Assembly: GCA_025454495.1 (NCBI GenBank)
Contig: JALOOI010000006.1
Span: forward strand, 1-46,862
Length of the DNA stretch: 46,862 nt
DNA from: Anaerolineae bacterium
GTDB lineage: Bacteria; Chloroflexota; Anaerolineae; Aggregatilineales; Phototrophicaceae
Direction: 5' to 3'
Shown here: positions 1 to 8,392 of the stretch, in pieces
Layout: every line of letters starts with the position of its first letter
Position numbering within the stretch: position 1 is the stretch's first letter
Notes under the pieces: model-generated
What the model was told of the DNA's origin: nothing
The model's input: only the letters and a program-made list of their open reading frames with translations
Database searches by the model: none
Position numbers and translations under genes: made by a program

Positions 1-575
1 TCGGTATCAAAATGGATATACAGCGGCCGGTCGGGCAGCGGGTGCGTCAGCAGTTGCTCCACCTGCGGCAGGTGCGTCACCTGGCTGTGGTGCAGCGCGT
101 CGGCTTCGGGCGCGTCCAGGTCGCGGGCATCGGTCAGGATGATGTCCGGCTCTGGCAGCGGCGACAGTCCCACGCCCGCCAGCAGATGCTCGTTGCCGCG
201 CCCCACCAGCGCCGCCAGCGGCATCCCGCCCAGGAACCCGCTGAGCGTGGTCGCGGGCGTGTTAAAATCGCCGTGGGCATCGTACCAGACGACGGCCGGC
301 TGCTGCGCGGCCAGCCCGGCCAGCGCCCCGATGCACGCGGTACAATCACCGGCGAAGATCAGCGGGATGCGCCCCGGATGCGCGACGACAGCCGCCGCCA
401 GCGCCCGATTCACGGCCGTCACGGCATCCGGCGCGGCCGCCGCGGCGACCACCTCCACCCAGGGCGCGTTCAGTTCTGCGGCGATGCCCGTCGCCTGCAC
501 ATCAGCGACGGCATTCACCGCCCCGGCCCGCTCACCGATCCAGTACGGCACGCCCAGGCACACAAAATCCGGCAT
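1..575 (-). CDS. Arginase/agmatinase-family (ureohydrolase) protein, 3' end outside window
   Basis: The first 191 codons are present; the gene runs off the left edge with no stop. The ureohydrolase metal-site signatures are in order: GDCT at residues 76-79, DAHGD at 99-103 and the start of an HFDTD box at 188-192. Known arginases bind two Mn ions with GGDHS, DAHxD and SxDxD motifs. Here the histidine of the first motif is Cys78, so substrate and metal use may differ from arginase or agmatinase. The ATG at 573-575 lies 2 nt after the LysM gene stop, with GGGGCG upstream, so translation is probably coupled to that gene. The fold assignment is firm; the substrate is unknown. Confidence 0.8.
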   Translation of the reverse strand, partial: MPDFVCLGVPYWIGERAGAVNAVADVQATGIAAELNAPWVEVVAAAAAPDAVTAVNRALAAAVVAHPGRIPLIFAGDCTACIGALAGLAAQQPAVVWYDAHGDFNTPATTLSGFLGGMPLAALVGRGNEHLLAGVGLSPLPEPDIILTDARDLDAPEADALHHSQVTHLPQVEQLLTHPLPDRPLYIHFDT

Positions 576-577
576 CG

Positions 578-1555
578 TCAGCGCCCCGGAATGATGAGCG
601 ACTGCCCGGTGTAAATCTGGTTCAAATTCAGCAGCCCGTTGGCCTGGGCGATGCTGTAAATGTTCACCCGAAAATCTGCGGCGATGGCGAACAGGTTATC
701 GCCAGGCTGCACCAGGTAACGCCCGTTGACCACGCGGCGCGGCAGCACCGGGGCCGGCGGCGCGGGCGGGGCCGGGGGCTGCACGATGGGGCCGCCGGTG
801 GGCGGCACGGCCAGCACCTGCCCGGCGAACAACTGCGACGGATTAACGATGTTGTTGAACTGGCGCAGGCTCTCCGGCGTAACCCCCAGGCGCAGCGCAA
901 TGCCCGACAGCGTATCGCCCCGCTGCACCACGTAAATACGCGGCGGAACGGCCGGCGGCACCACCACCGGCGGCGCGGGCGGTACCGGCGTGGCCACGGG
1001 CCCGCCCACCGCCGGGATCACCAGCGTCATGCCGGCCATGATGCGATTGGGATCGGTGAGGTTGTTGGCCGCGGCCAGCGCCTGCCAGGTGGTGCCGTAG
1101 CGCTCCGCGATGATCCGCAGCGTTTCACCGCGATCCACCACATGCGTGCGGGCGAAGGTGGTGGGGCCGCCCACGGCCGGCAGCCGCAGCACCTGCCCCG
1201 CCACCAGCGTGGCCCCGGCCGCCAGGTTATTGGTCTGGCGCAGGGCCTCCACCGTGGTATTGTAGCGCAGGGCAATATCCGTCAGCCGTTCCCCCGGCTG
1301 CACCACATGCTGCGCCGGCGGCGTGAGCACGCTGCCAGGGATCACCAGCACCTGCCCGCGGCGAATGCGATTGGGGTCAATGATGCTATTGCGAATCAGC
1401 AGCGCCTCCACCGACACATTAAAGCGGCTGGCAATCGACTGGATCGTATCGCCCGGTTGCACGGTATAACTGCGCTCGGACTGGGCCGCAGCGGGCAGCG
1501 CCGCCAGCAGCAGCAGCAGCGCCACAATAAGCATCGACAGACGGCGGGCCAACAT
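578..1555 (-). CDS. Secreted protein with five LysM domains
   Basis: 325 residues: an N-terminal signal peptide (hydrophobic run ending AAAQ, about residues 6-25), then five LysM repeats of about 45 residues separated by Pro/Val-rich linkers. Each repeat opens with a form of YxVQxGDT and closes with a form of GQxLxIP. LysM modules bind N-acetylglucosamine polymers such as peptidoglycan. There is no attached catalytic domain, so it is probably a wall or envelope binding protein. I chose the ATG at 1553-1555 because GGAGG sits 5 nt upstream and it begins the signal peptide; an upstream in-frame ATG at 1609 would add 18 non-signal residues. The arginase-family gene follows after 2 nt. Confidence 0.9.
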   Translation of the reverse strand: MLARRLSMLIVALLLLLAALPAAAQSERSYTVQPGDTIQSIASRFNVSVEALLIRNSIIDPNRIRRGQVLVIPGSVLTPPAQHVVQPGERLTDIALRYNTTVEALRQTNNLAAGATLVAGQVLRLPAVGGPTTFARTHVVDRGETLRIIAERYGTTWQALAAANNLTDPNRIMAGMTLVIPAVGGPVATPVPPAPPVVVPPAVPPRIYVVQRGDTLSGIALRLGVTPESLRQFNNIVNPSQLFAGQVLAVPPTGGPIVQPPAPPAPPAPVLPRRVVNGRYLVQPGDNLFAIAADFRVNIYSIAQANGLLNLNQIYTGQSLIIPGR

Positions 1556-1596
1556 GGTTTCCTCCCGGTCATACTTTTGCGCATGGTTTCCCCAGG

Positions 1597-1654
1597 ATTG
1601 TAAACCCATTCGCCCAAAAATGCGCGTCCTTTCGCCGGCTAAATCTGCTACACT
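1597..1654. promoter_or_regulatory. Divergent promoter region between the LysM gene and lpdA
   Basis: Two weak -10-like hexamers face opposite ways: TACAAT on the minus strand (1602-1597) toward the LysM gene and TACACT on the plus strand (1649-1654) toward lpdA. Neither has a convincing -35 element at 16-18 nt. Inferred only from sequence and position. Confidence 0.35.
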
Positions 1655-1689
1655 AAGCGGCGCACTCAGTCCTGTGAGGAGAATTTGGC

Positions 1690-3090
1690 ATGGCCAGAGA
1701 ATATGATGTCATCGTCCTGGGCGCAGGCCCCGGCGGCTACGTCGCCGCGATCCGTGCGGCCCAGCTTGGCAAGAAAACTGCCATCATCGAAAAACATTAC
1801 TGGGGCGGCGTGTGTACCAATGTCGGCTGCATTCCTTCCAAAGCGCTGCTGCACAATGCCGAACTGGCCGACCTGCTGACGCACCATGCCGCCGATTTTG
1901 GCATTCGCGGCACCTTTGAGATGGATTATGGCACGGCCTTCCAGCGCAGCCGCCAGGTGGTGGATAAAACGGTGAAGGGCGTGCAGTTCCTGATGAAGAA
2001 GAACAAGATCGATGTTTATGAAGGCTGGGCCACCTTTGAGGATGCCCGCCGCCTCACCGTGGTGCTCAACAGCGGCAGCAGCGAACAGCTCACCGGCCAC
2101 AACATCATCATCGCCACCGGGGCCACCACCCGCCTCATTCCCGGCACCAGCCTCAGCAGCCGCGTCGTCACCTATGAGGAGCAAATTCTGGAAGATCACC
2201 TGCCGGCCAGCATGATTATTGTGGGCATGGGGGCCATTGGCACCGAATTCGCCTACATCCTCAGCAATTATGGCGTGCAGGTGACGATGGTCGAATTTCT
2301 GGATCATATCCTGCCGCTGGAAGATGAAGAAGTGAGCAAGGAACTGGCGAAAATTTACAAAAAGCGCGGCATCAAACTGCTCACCGGCACCGGCGTAGAG
2401 GGCATCGAAGACACCGGCAGCGGGGTCAAAGTCCACATCACCGACCGCAAAAGCGGGCAAAAAAGCACCCTGGAAGCGGATAAAGTGATGCAGGCGATTG
2501 GCTTCGCCCCGCGCACCACCGGCTACGGGCTGGAAAAAACCGGGGTCAAACTGACGGAGCGCGGCGCAATCGAAATCAATGAGCGGATGCAAACCAGCGT
2601 GCCGCACATTTACGCCATTGGCGACGTGACCGCGAAACTGATGCTGGCCCATGTGGGCGAAGCCATGGGGGTCATCGCCGCCGAAGTGATCGCCGGGGTG
2701 GAAACCACCACGCTGGATTACCTGATGATGCCCCGCGCCACCTACTGCCAGCCGCAGGTGGCCAGCTTTGGCTACACCGAAAAGCAGGCGCGGGAAAAAG
2801 GCTACGACATCAACGTGGCCAAATTCCCCTTCATGGCCAATGGCAAAGCCCGCGGCCTGAATGAAACCGATGGCTTTGTGAAGATCATCAGCGATAAGAA
2901 ATTTGGCGAAATCCTGGGGGCACACCTGATCGGCCCGAATGTGACCGAACTGCTGCCGGAACTGACGCTGGCGCAAAAATGGGAACTGACCCCCGCCGAG
3001 ATCGCCCGCAACGTCCATGCTCACCCCACCCTCAGCGAGGCCATCAAAGAGGCGGCGCACGGGCTGGAAGGCCACATGATTAACTTCTGA
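1690..3090 (+). CDS. lpdA: Dihydrolipoyl dehydrogenase (E3)
   Basis: 466 residues, the usual E3 length. This FAD flavoenzyme reoxidises dihydrolipoamide in the pyruvate, 2-oxoglutarate and branched-chain dehydrogenase complexes and in glycine cleavage, making NADH. It shows the N-terminal FAD Rossmann motif GAGPGG (11-16), the redox disulfide Cys42-x4-Cys47 (GGVCTNVGC), a second GxGxxG for NAD near 180, an FAD-contacting AIGDV segment, and the dimer-interface catalytic His445-Glu450 dyad (HPTLSE). GAGGAG lies 9 nt before the ATG. It is monocistronic, with no E1 or E2 genes beside it, so it may serve several complexes encoded elsewhere. Confidence 0.95.
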   Translation: MAREYDVIVLGAGPGGYVAAIRAAQLGKKTAIIEKHYWGGVCTNVGCIPSKALLHNAELADLLTHHAADFGIRGTFEMDYGTAFQRSRQVVDKTVKGVQFLMKKNKIDVYEGWATFEDARRLTVVLNSGSSEQLTGHNIIIATGATTRLIPGTSLSSRVVTYEEQILEDHLPASMIIVGMGAIGTEFAYILSNYGVQVTMVEFLDHILPLEDEEVSKELAKIYKKRGIKLLTGTGVEGIEDTGSGVKVHITDRKSGQKSTLEADKVMQAIGFAPRTTGYGLEKTGVKLTERGAIEINERMQTSVPHIYAIGDVTAKLMLAHVGEAMGVIAAEVIAGVETTTLDYLMMPRATYCQPQVASFGYTEKQAREKGYDINVAKFPFMANGKARGLNETDGFVKIISDKKFGEILGAHLIGPNVTELLPELTLAQKWELTPAEIARNVHAHPTLSEAIKEAAHGLEGHMINF

Positions 3091-3099
3091 TCCGCCGCG

Positions 3100-3136
3100 G
3101 CGGCCGGCGGGCGCAGCCCCGCACCCGCCCGGCCGC
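3100..3136 (+). terminator. Possible hairpin terminator after lpdA
   Basis: GCGGCCGG (3100-3107) pairs with CCGGCCGC (3129-3136), and the stem extends inward by CGGG/CCCG with one bulged C. Only a short T-poor stretch (CACCTTT) follows, so intrinsic termination would be weak. Confidence 0.35.
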
Positions 3137-3150
3137 CGCACCTTTCCCGA

Positions 3151-3179
3151 TTGACTTTTAGAACAAAATTTCGTATCAT
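3151..3179 (+). promoter_or_regulatory. Sigma-70-type promoter for the radical SAM gene
   Basis: TTGACT (3151-3156), a 17-nt spacer and TATCAT (3174-3179). The -35 differs from consensus by one base, the spacer is ideal and the region is locally AT-rich. The predicted start is about 35 nt before the GTG codon of the radical SAM gene. Confidence 0.75.
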
Positions 3180-3221
3180 AGCCTTCCAGGTACAGCGCCG
3201 TGATCGGCGGGAGGGAAAGCT

Positions 3222-4370
3222 GTGAACGTTCAGCGCACGCCCGATACCCACGAAAAATTGCAACTGCTCGGCCAGGCCACCCGCTTTGAACCCGCCGGCG
3301 ACGCGCCAGAAACCGAAGGCCGCTATCAATCGCGCAGCCTGGCGGAATGCATCGCCCATCTGCACACCCCGCACGGGGCCAAACCGGTGCTGAAAGGGAT
3401 GCTGACCACCGCCTGCGAGAAAAATTGCTTCTACTGCCCGTTTCGCGCCGGGCGCGGCAAAATGCGCCGCCTCACCTTTCGCCCGCAGGAGCTGGCCACC
3501 GCTTTCGACCGAATGCAGCGGGCCAAACAGGTGGACGGCCTGTTTCTGTCGTCCGGCATTATTCGCGGCGGCGTGACCACGCAGGATAAATTGATCGATA
3601 CCGCCGACATCATCCGGCGGCGGCAGGGGTATCGCGGCTACATTCACCTGAAGATGATGCCAGGATCGGAATATGACCAGATTGTGCAGGCCATGCGCCT
3701 GGCCGACCGCGTTTCCATCAACCTGGAAGCGCCCACCGCTGACCGGCTGCACGCGCTGGCCCCCGGCAAAGACCTGCACGGCGACCTGCTCCAGCGGCTG
3801 CGCTGGGCCCACGACATTCGCCAGCGTTACGGGCTGCGTACCAGCCTGGTGACGCAGTTCGTGGTGGGCGCAGTGGGCGATACGGATGTGGAACTGCTGA
3901 CGCTGACGGCGCAGTTATACCGGCAGATGCACCTGGCACGGACGTATTTTTCCGCCTTCCACCCCATTGTGCAAACCCCGCTGGAGAACACGCCGCCCGC
4001 CGACCCGCTGCGGGAATTCCGGCTGTACCAGGCCAGCTTTTTACTGCGCGATTATGCGTGGGATGTGGAAGACTTGAGCTTCGCCGGCGGCGGCAACCTG
4101 CGTACCGATGTTGACCCCAAACGCGCCTGGGCGGAGGTGCATCTGCGGCAGCAGCCGGTGGATGTGATGCAGGCCCCGCGGGAACTGCTGCTGCGCGTGC
4201 CGGGCATTGGCCCGCGCACCGCCGGGGCCATCATCCAGGCGCGGCGCGAGCGCCACCTGCGCGATCTAGCGCAGCTTAAGGCGCTGGGGCTGCGGGCCCC
4301 GCAGCAGGCCGCGCCGTTTATCCGGCTGGCCGGGGGGCAGCGCCCGCCGCAGCAGCTTACGCTGTGGTGA
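3222..4370 (+). CDS. Radical SAM protein, UDG-linked DNA repair/modification type
   Basis: 382 residues. The radical SAM cluster motif CX3CX2C is Cys65, Cys69 and Cys72 (CEKNCFYC), followed by SSGI and the IHLKMMPG segment typical of the family named putative DNA modification/repair radical SAM protein (rSAM_link_UDG). A C-terminal helix-hairpin-helix (VPGIGPRTAGAI, about residues 327-338) suggests DNA contact. In many genomes this family sits beside a partner fused to or resembling uracil-DNA glycosylase; no such partner is in this window. The start is GTG at 3222, with GGGAGGG 7-8 nt upstream. It has its own promoter and is convergent with proA. The biochemical reaction is not established for the family. 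Confidence 0.85.
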   Translation: MNVQRTPDTHEKLQLLGQATRFEPAGDAPETEGRYQSRSLAECIAHLHTPHGAKPVLKGMLTTACEKNCFYCPFRAGRGKMRRLTFRPQELATAFDRMQRAKQVDGLFLSSGIIRGGVTTQDKLIDTADIIRRRQGYRGYIHLKMMPGSEYDQIVQAMRLADRVSINLEAPTADRLHALAPGKDLHGDLLQRLRWAHDIRQRYGLRTSLVTQFVVGAVGDTDVELLTLTAQLYRQMHLARTYFSAFHPIVQTPLENTPPADPLREFRLYQASFLLRDYAWDVEDLSFAGGGNLRTDVDPKRAWAEVHLRQQPVDVMQAPRELLLRVPGIGPRTAGAIIQARRERHLRDLAQLKALGLRAPQQAAPFIRLAGGQRPPQQLTLW

Positions 4371-4385
4371 GCGCCGCGCCGCCGG

Positions 4386-5672
4386 TCACGGCCGGGGCGT
4401 GTAATCCCCCACGATGATCCATTTGGCGCTGGTCAATTCTTCCAGGGCCATGGGGCCGCGGGCGTGCATCTTCTGCGTGCTGATGGCCACCTCGGCCCCC
4501 AGGCCCAGGGCGCTGCCATCGGTGAAGCGTGTGCTGGCGTTCCAGTAGACGGCCGCTGAATCCACCGCGTTCAGGAAGGTTTCCGCGCGGGCCGGGTCTT
4601 CCGTCAGGATGCCATCCGAATGCTGCGTGCTGTGGCGGCGGATATGGTCGATGGCTTCATCCAGCCCGCTGACCACTTTTAGCCCCAGCGTCAGCCCCAT
4701 CCATTCGGTATCGAAGTCCTCCGGGCCCGCGGCGCTCACCGCGGCCGCGCCGGACAGCAGCGCCAGGGCCCGCGCTTCGGCTTTAAAGACCACCCCCGCC
4801 GGCCCCAGGTGAGCAACCACGCGGGGCAGGAACTCCGCCGCGATGGCTTCATGCACCAGCAGCGTATCCAGCGCATTGCACACCGCCGGCCGCTGCGTTT
4901 TGGCATTGTGGATCACCGGCAGGCAGTCATCCAGGCGGGCATGTTCATCCACGTACAGATGGCAAATGCCGATGCCGCCAATGATGACCGGGATGGTGCT
5001 GTTTTCGCGGCAAAAGGTGTGCAGGCTGCTGCCCCCGCGCGGGATAATCATATCAATGAACTGGTGCAGCTTCAGCATTTGCAGCACATAGCGGCGGTCG
5101 GTGCTGGCGATGTACTGGATGGCATCGGTGGGCAGGCCCGCCTGCGCCAGCCCGGCGTGCAGCGCCGCCAGCAGCGCCAGGTTGCTGTGCAGCGTATCAC
5201 TGCCGCCGCGCAGAATGACCGCGTTGCCCGTTTTGAGCGCCAGCACGGCAATATCCACCGTCACGTTGGGGCGCGATTCGTAAATGGCCCCCAGTACGCC
5301 CAGGGGCACGCGCCGCTTTTTTACATGGATGCCGGTGGGCAGCGTCTGATGGGCGAATTCGTGCCCCACCGGGTCGGCCAGGGTGGCCACGCTGCGGACA
5401 TCGTGCAGGATACCGGCCATACGCTGGGCCAGGTCAATCCGGTCGCGCACCCACAGCGGGTCCGTGCCGGCCGCGATGGCCGCTGCCATATCGCGGGCAT
5501 TGGCCGCCAGAATGTGCGGCGTGTGGGCTTCCAGCGCGGCCGCTATGGCCAGGACGGCCGCGTTCTTCTGCGCGGTGGTCAGCGCGGCCAGCGCATAACC
5601 GGCCGCGCGGGCCCGGGCCCCCATGGCGGGCAGATCAATCTCAGTGGTGGGGGTGACAGGTGCTGCCAGCAT
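4386..5672 (-). CDS. proA: Gamma-glutamyl phosphate reductase (glutamate-5-semialdehyde dehydrogenase)
   Basis: 428 residues. It performs the NADPH-dependent reduction of L-glutamyl-5-phosphate, the second step of proline synthesis. The family hallmarks are present: IYESRPNVTVD (130-140), the PRGGSSL loop (211-217), and the catalytic cysteine Cys265 in NAKTQRPAVCNA. GGAGAACGAGG precedes the ATG by 4 nt. proB, the kinase partner, is not in the window. The gene lies 24 nt downstream of a secreted-protein gene on the same strand and could be co-transcribed with it, although the functions are unrelated. Confidence 0.95.
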   Translation of the reverse strand: MLAAPVTPTTEIDLPAMGARARAAGYALAALTTAQKNAAVLAIAAALEAHTPHILAANARDMAAAIAAGTDPLWVRDRIDLAQRMAGILHDVRSVATLADPVGHEFAHQTLPTGIHVKKRRVPLGVLGAIYESRPNVTVDIAVLALKTGNAVILRGGSDTLHSNLALLAALHAGLAQAGLPTDAIQYIASTDRRYVLQMLKLHQFIDMIIPRGGSSLHTFCRENSTIPVIIGGIGICHLYVDEHARLDDCLPVIHNAKTQRPAVCNALDTLLVHEAIAAEFLPRVVAHLGPAGVVFKAEARALALLSGAAAVSAAGPEDFDTEWMGLTLGLKVVSGLDEAIDHIRRHSTQHSDGILTEDPARAETFLNAVDSAAVYWNASTRFTDGSALGLGAEVAISTQKMHARGPMALEELTSAKWIIVGDYTPRP

Positions 5673-5696
5673 AAAACCTCGTTCTCCGGGTGCCGG

Positions 5697-7250
5697 TTAA
5701 ACCACAAAATAAGCGCCGGGCAGCCAGTCGCTGCCATCGCCGCTGCCATCATCGCCGCCGTCACTGCCATCACCGCCGCCGGCAGCGCCACCATCGCCGG
5801 CATCCCCGACGATCTCACCGCCGGAGTCGCCACTATCCCCGGCGATCTCACCACCAGCGCCGGAATCGCCTGAATCGCCGCCCTCGCCCGAATCGCCGCC
5901 ATCGCCCCCGGAGCCACCCTCATCGCCACCAGAGTCGCCCCCGGAGCCATCATCCCCGGAGCTGTCGTCAGCGTCGCCGCCATCATCATCCCCGGAACCG
6001 CCGCCAGTGCCACCAGAACCACCCGTGGAACCGCCAGCATCGCCGGAGCCGCCGCCCGAACTGCCGCTGTCATCGCTGCCAGTGGACTCATCCGGCAGCA
6101 CCACGTCCGGGAAGGCGGGCAGGATGCCGGTCTCAATGGCCAGATCGACCGCGGCCCGGCAGTCGGCCGCATATTCGGCCGGCACAAACGCGCACGGATC
6201 GGTAAAATCCAGCCCGGTGGCAAAATCGCCGGCGGCGATGGCTTCCAGCAGCGCCTGCTCACACAGGGCGGCCGCCTCGGCCGGCAGATAGGCGCAGGGA
6301 TTGGCTTCCGGGCACAGCGGCGCAGCGGCCGAGGGCGCATAAACGCAGGCCGCCCCGCCAAACTCGGCCGGCACATCGCTGCACGGCGGCAGGAAAGCAT
6401 CGGCTTCATCGCTGCACAGGGCCGCGCCCTCCGCCAGCGCCGCTGCAATCTGCGCGAATTCGGCTTCGGTCAGCACCTCCGCTTCGATCTCGCGCTCCAG
6501 CAGTTGCAGCGGCAGCGCTTCAATCTCCGTGGCTGCGTAGAAACCAATCTCCGCCGCGGCAGTATCCAGGTTAAAATCATCGTCGATAGGCGCGGAAAAT
6601 TCCATCCCCTGGAGGATAAGCTGTTCCACGCCGTCCACCTCAATCACCGCCGAGCCTTCCAGCGTGCGGACGATCATCTGCTCGCCGGGGCGCGACTGGA
6701 ATTTGACGGTCGAACCCATTTGCACATCGACCCCGTTCACATTGAAGGCCACCTGCCCCACACCCTGCGGCGTTTGCACCAGCACACCGCTGGCGGGGGC
6801 TTCGGCACAGGGGGCATCACCGATGCCGGTATTCAGGTAAAAGGCCTGCATGGGGGTCTGGCCGGGGGTGGTGGCATTTTCCAGCGTCACATCCCCAAAC
6901 AGCACAAAAGTCACGTTTTGCCCCGGCATGGTATTGGGCAAATCCGCCTGGAGCTGCATCAACACCAGGCCCCACGCGCCGGCGGCGGTGTCCATGGGGG
7001 CCAGCTCCATCCGGCGGATGCCGGCCACATCGGTGATGTCGCCCACCTGGTCAAATTTAAAGGCCGCAGCACCCGGCTGTGGTTCGGCCGTCAGCGCCAC
7101 ATTGCCAAAACAGGCCTGGTTACGCTGCGTGGACTGGCAAAAACGGTCAATGGATTGCAGCGCCTGCTGCACAATCTCCGGGCAGGTGCCCTGGGCGGTG
7201 GCCACACTGACGCACAGCAGCAGCAGGGTGGCGAAAAAAGCGATACGCAT
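5697..7250 (-). CDS. Secreted FecR-like protein with Cys-rich region and Gly/Ser/Asp-rich tail (paralogue 1)
   Basis: 517 residues. A signal peptide (residues 1-19, ending ATAQ) leads into an N-terminal module shared with the next gene and with the 15978-17990 gene: CPEIV, a second Cys, ACFGNVAL, PGQNVTFVLFGDVTLENA and TGIGDAPC. A FecR-like beta segment follows (MGSTVKFQS to EGSAVIEVDG), then a motif LPLQLLEREI, a Cys-rich region, and a roughly 135-residue tail built almost wholly from Gly, Ser and Asp. I chose the ATG at 7248-7250 because it begins the signal peptide and has GAGG about 10 nt upstream; the open frame extends 51 codons further. Function unknown; an extracellular or envelope location is inferred. 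Confidence 0.85.
   Translation of the reverse strand: MRIAFFATLLLLCVSVATAQGTCPEIVQQALQSIDRFCQSTQRNQACFGNVALTAEPQPGAAAFKFDQVGDITDVAGIRRMELAPMDTAAGAWGLVLMQLQADLPNTMPGQNVTFVLFGDVTLENATTPGQTPMQAFYLNTGIGDAPCAEAPASGVLVQTPQGVGQVAFNVNGVDVQMGSTVKFQSRPGEQMIVRTLEGSAVIEVDGVEQLILQGMEFSAPIDDDFNLDTAAAEIGFYAATEIEALPLQLLEREIEAEVLTEAEFAQIAAALAEGAALCSDEADAFLPPCSDVPAEFGGAACVYAPSAAAPLCPEANPCAYLPAEAAALCEQALLEAIAAGDFATGLDFTDPCAFVPAEYAADCRAAVDLAIETGILPAFPDVVLPDESTGSDDSGSSGGGSGDAGGSTGGSGGTGGGSGDDDGGDADDSSGDDGSGGDSGGDEGGSGGDGGDSGEGGDSGDSGAGGEIAGDSGDSGGEIVGDAGDGGAAGGGDGSDGGDDGSGDGSDWLPGAYFVV
5720..6085 (-). repeat. Low-complexity Gly/Ser/Asp coding repeat
   Basis: Degenerate GGx/GAy/AGy-type codons repeat through the 3' part of the secreted protein gene, encoding runs such as GDSGDSG and SGGDGGDSGE. 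The acidic, flexible tail could bind cations or act as a spacer. The repeat is degenerate, without a fixed unit. Confidence 0.8.
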
Positions 7251-7312
7251 ACGGGTTTGATCCTCTACAATGATGCGGTACAGTGAACATGACGCAACCG
7301 CCGCCCGCCGGG

Positions 7313-8377
7313 TTAACGGCGCGGGCGCGGCGGCGTGGGGCACAGCGGGCGCGTTTCGTCGGCCGGCAGCGGCGGGTCGCCGGGGCGGGGCGCAAACACA
7401 CACGGGCGCTCATCCGCGGGGGGCCGCCGGCCAGGGCGCGGGGGCAGCGGGGGCCCCCAGCCGCCGACCGGGGCCAGCGGGCCCGGCCAGCGCTCAGCCC
7501 GCAGGGCCCCACGGCAGGGCGGGAACGGAGCCTCGCCGCAGGGTGGCCGGCCGCTGTTCAGCCGGTCATGCAGGCGCTGCACGTCTGCGCCGGCCAGCGG
7601 CGGCACAATGCCGATGCCGCGCGGCAGCAGCCCCACCGGCAGCCCCTGCACATCCCGCGTGCCATAGGCTTCCGGCAGCGGCGGCCGGGCCGCCGGCCGC
7701 AGATCACGCCCCAGGGGGATCCGCAGCCGGGCCCCGGCGATGACCGGGTAACTTTGCGCGTCCAGCGTGACGACGGCCGCGCCCTCCACCGGGCTGATGA
7801 GCATTTCATCCGCGGCGGTGGCCTGGAGCAGCACCGTTGAACCCACTTCCATGGCCACGCCGTTCACGTTAAAGGTGACGCTCTCCACCCCGTCGGGCGT
7901 TTGCACCAGCAGGCCGCTGTCCGGCGCAGCCTCACACGGGGCATCGCCGATGCCGGTGGTGAGGTAAAAGGCCTGCATGGGAGCCTGGTCGGCCGCGGCA
8001 GCATTTTCCAGCGTCACATCGCCAAACAGCACAAAGGTGACATTTTGCCCCGGCAGCGTCTCAGGAATATCGGCCTGCAGGCGCATGACCACCAGCCCCC
8101 ACACGCCCGCGGCTTCATCCATGGGTTGCAGCGTCAGGCGGCGAATGGCACTCACGGACACAATATCGCCGGTGTGCTGAAAACGAAAATCGACCGCATC
8201 CGGCTGTGCTTCGGCCGTCAGCGCCACATTGCCATAACAGGCTTCATTGCGCCCGGCGGCGGCGCACAGCGTATCCACCGCCGCCAGGGCCGTCTCCACA
8301 ATGGCCGGGCAGGCCGACTGCCCCGCCACGCTGCCGGCACACAGCAGCAGCCCCATCATCACCAGCCAGCGTTGCAT
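7313..8377 (-). CDS. Secreted FecR-like protein with Pro/Arg-rich tail (paralogue 2)
   Basis: 354 residues, with a signal peptide ending SVAGQ (about residue 20). Its first 210 residues are closely similar to the downstream gene at 5697-7250: CPAIV, RNEACYGNVAL, an identical GQNVTFVLFGDVTLENA, PMQAFYL, TGIGDAPC and FNVNGV, then a FecR-like stretch (EVGSTVLLQA). The C-terminal third diverges into Pro/Arg-rich sequence but keeps matching cysteines (PPC, CVFAP, PLCP). The two genes are 62 nt apart and look like a tandem duplication. GGGGGGAAGCT precedes the ATG. The shorter, compositionally drifted tail may be decaying or under different selection. Function unknown. Confidence 0.85.
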   Translation of the reverse strand: MQRWLVMMGLLLCAGSVAGQSACPAIVETALAAVDTLCAAAGRNEACYGNVALTAEAQPDAVDFRFQHTGDIVSVSAIRRLTLQPMDEAAGVWGLVVMRLQADIPETLPGQNVTFVLFGDVTLENAAAADQAPMQAFYLTTGIGDAPCEAAPDSGLLVQTPDGVESVTFNVNGVAMEVGSTVLLQATAADEMLISPVEGAAVVTLDAQSYPVIAGARLRIPLGRDLRPAARPPLPEAYGTRDVQGLPVGLLPRGIGIVPPLAGADVQRLHDRLNSGRPPCGEAPFPPCRGALRAERWPGPLAPVGGWGPPLPPRPGRRPPADERPCVFAPRPGDPPLPADETRPLCPTPPRPRR

Positions 8378-8392
8378 AGCTTCCCCCCGGCG

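Noticed and set aside
5690-6205. Arg/His-rich frame on the plus strand in the Gly/Ser/Asp tail
   Set aside because: It is the complement of the low-complexity coding repeat, not a gene.
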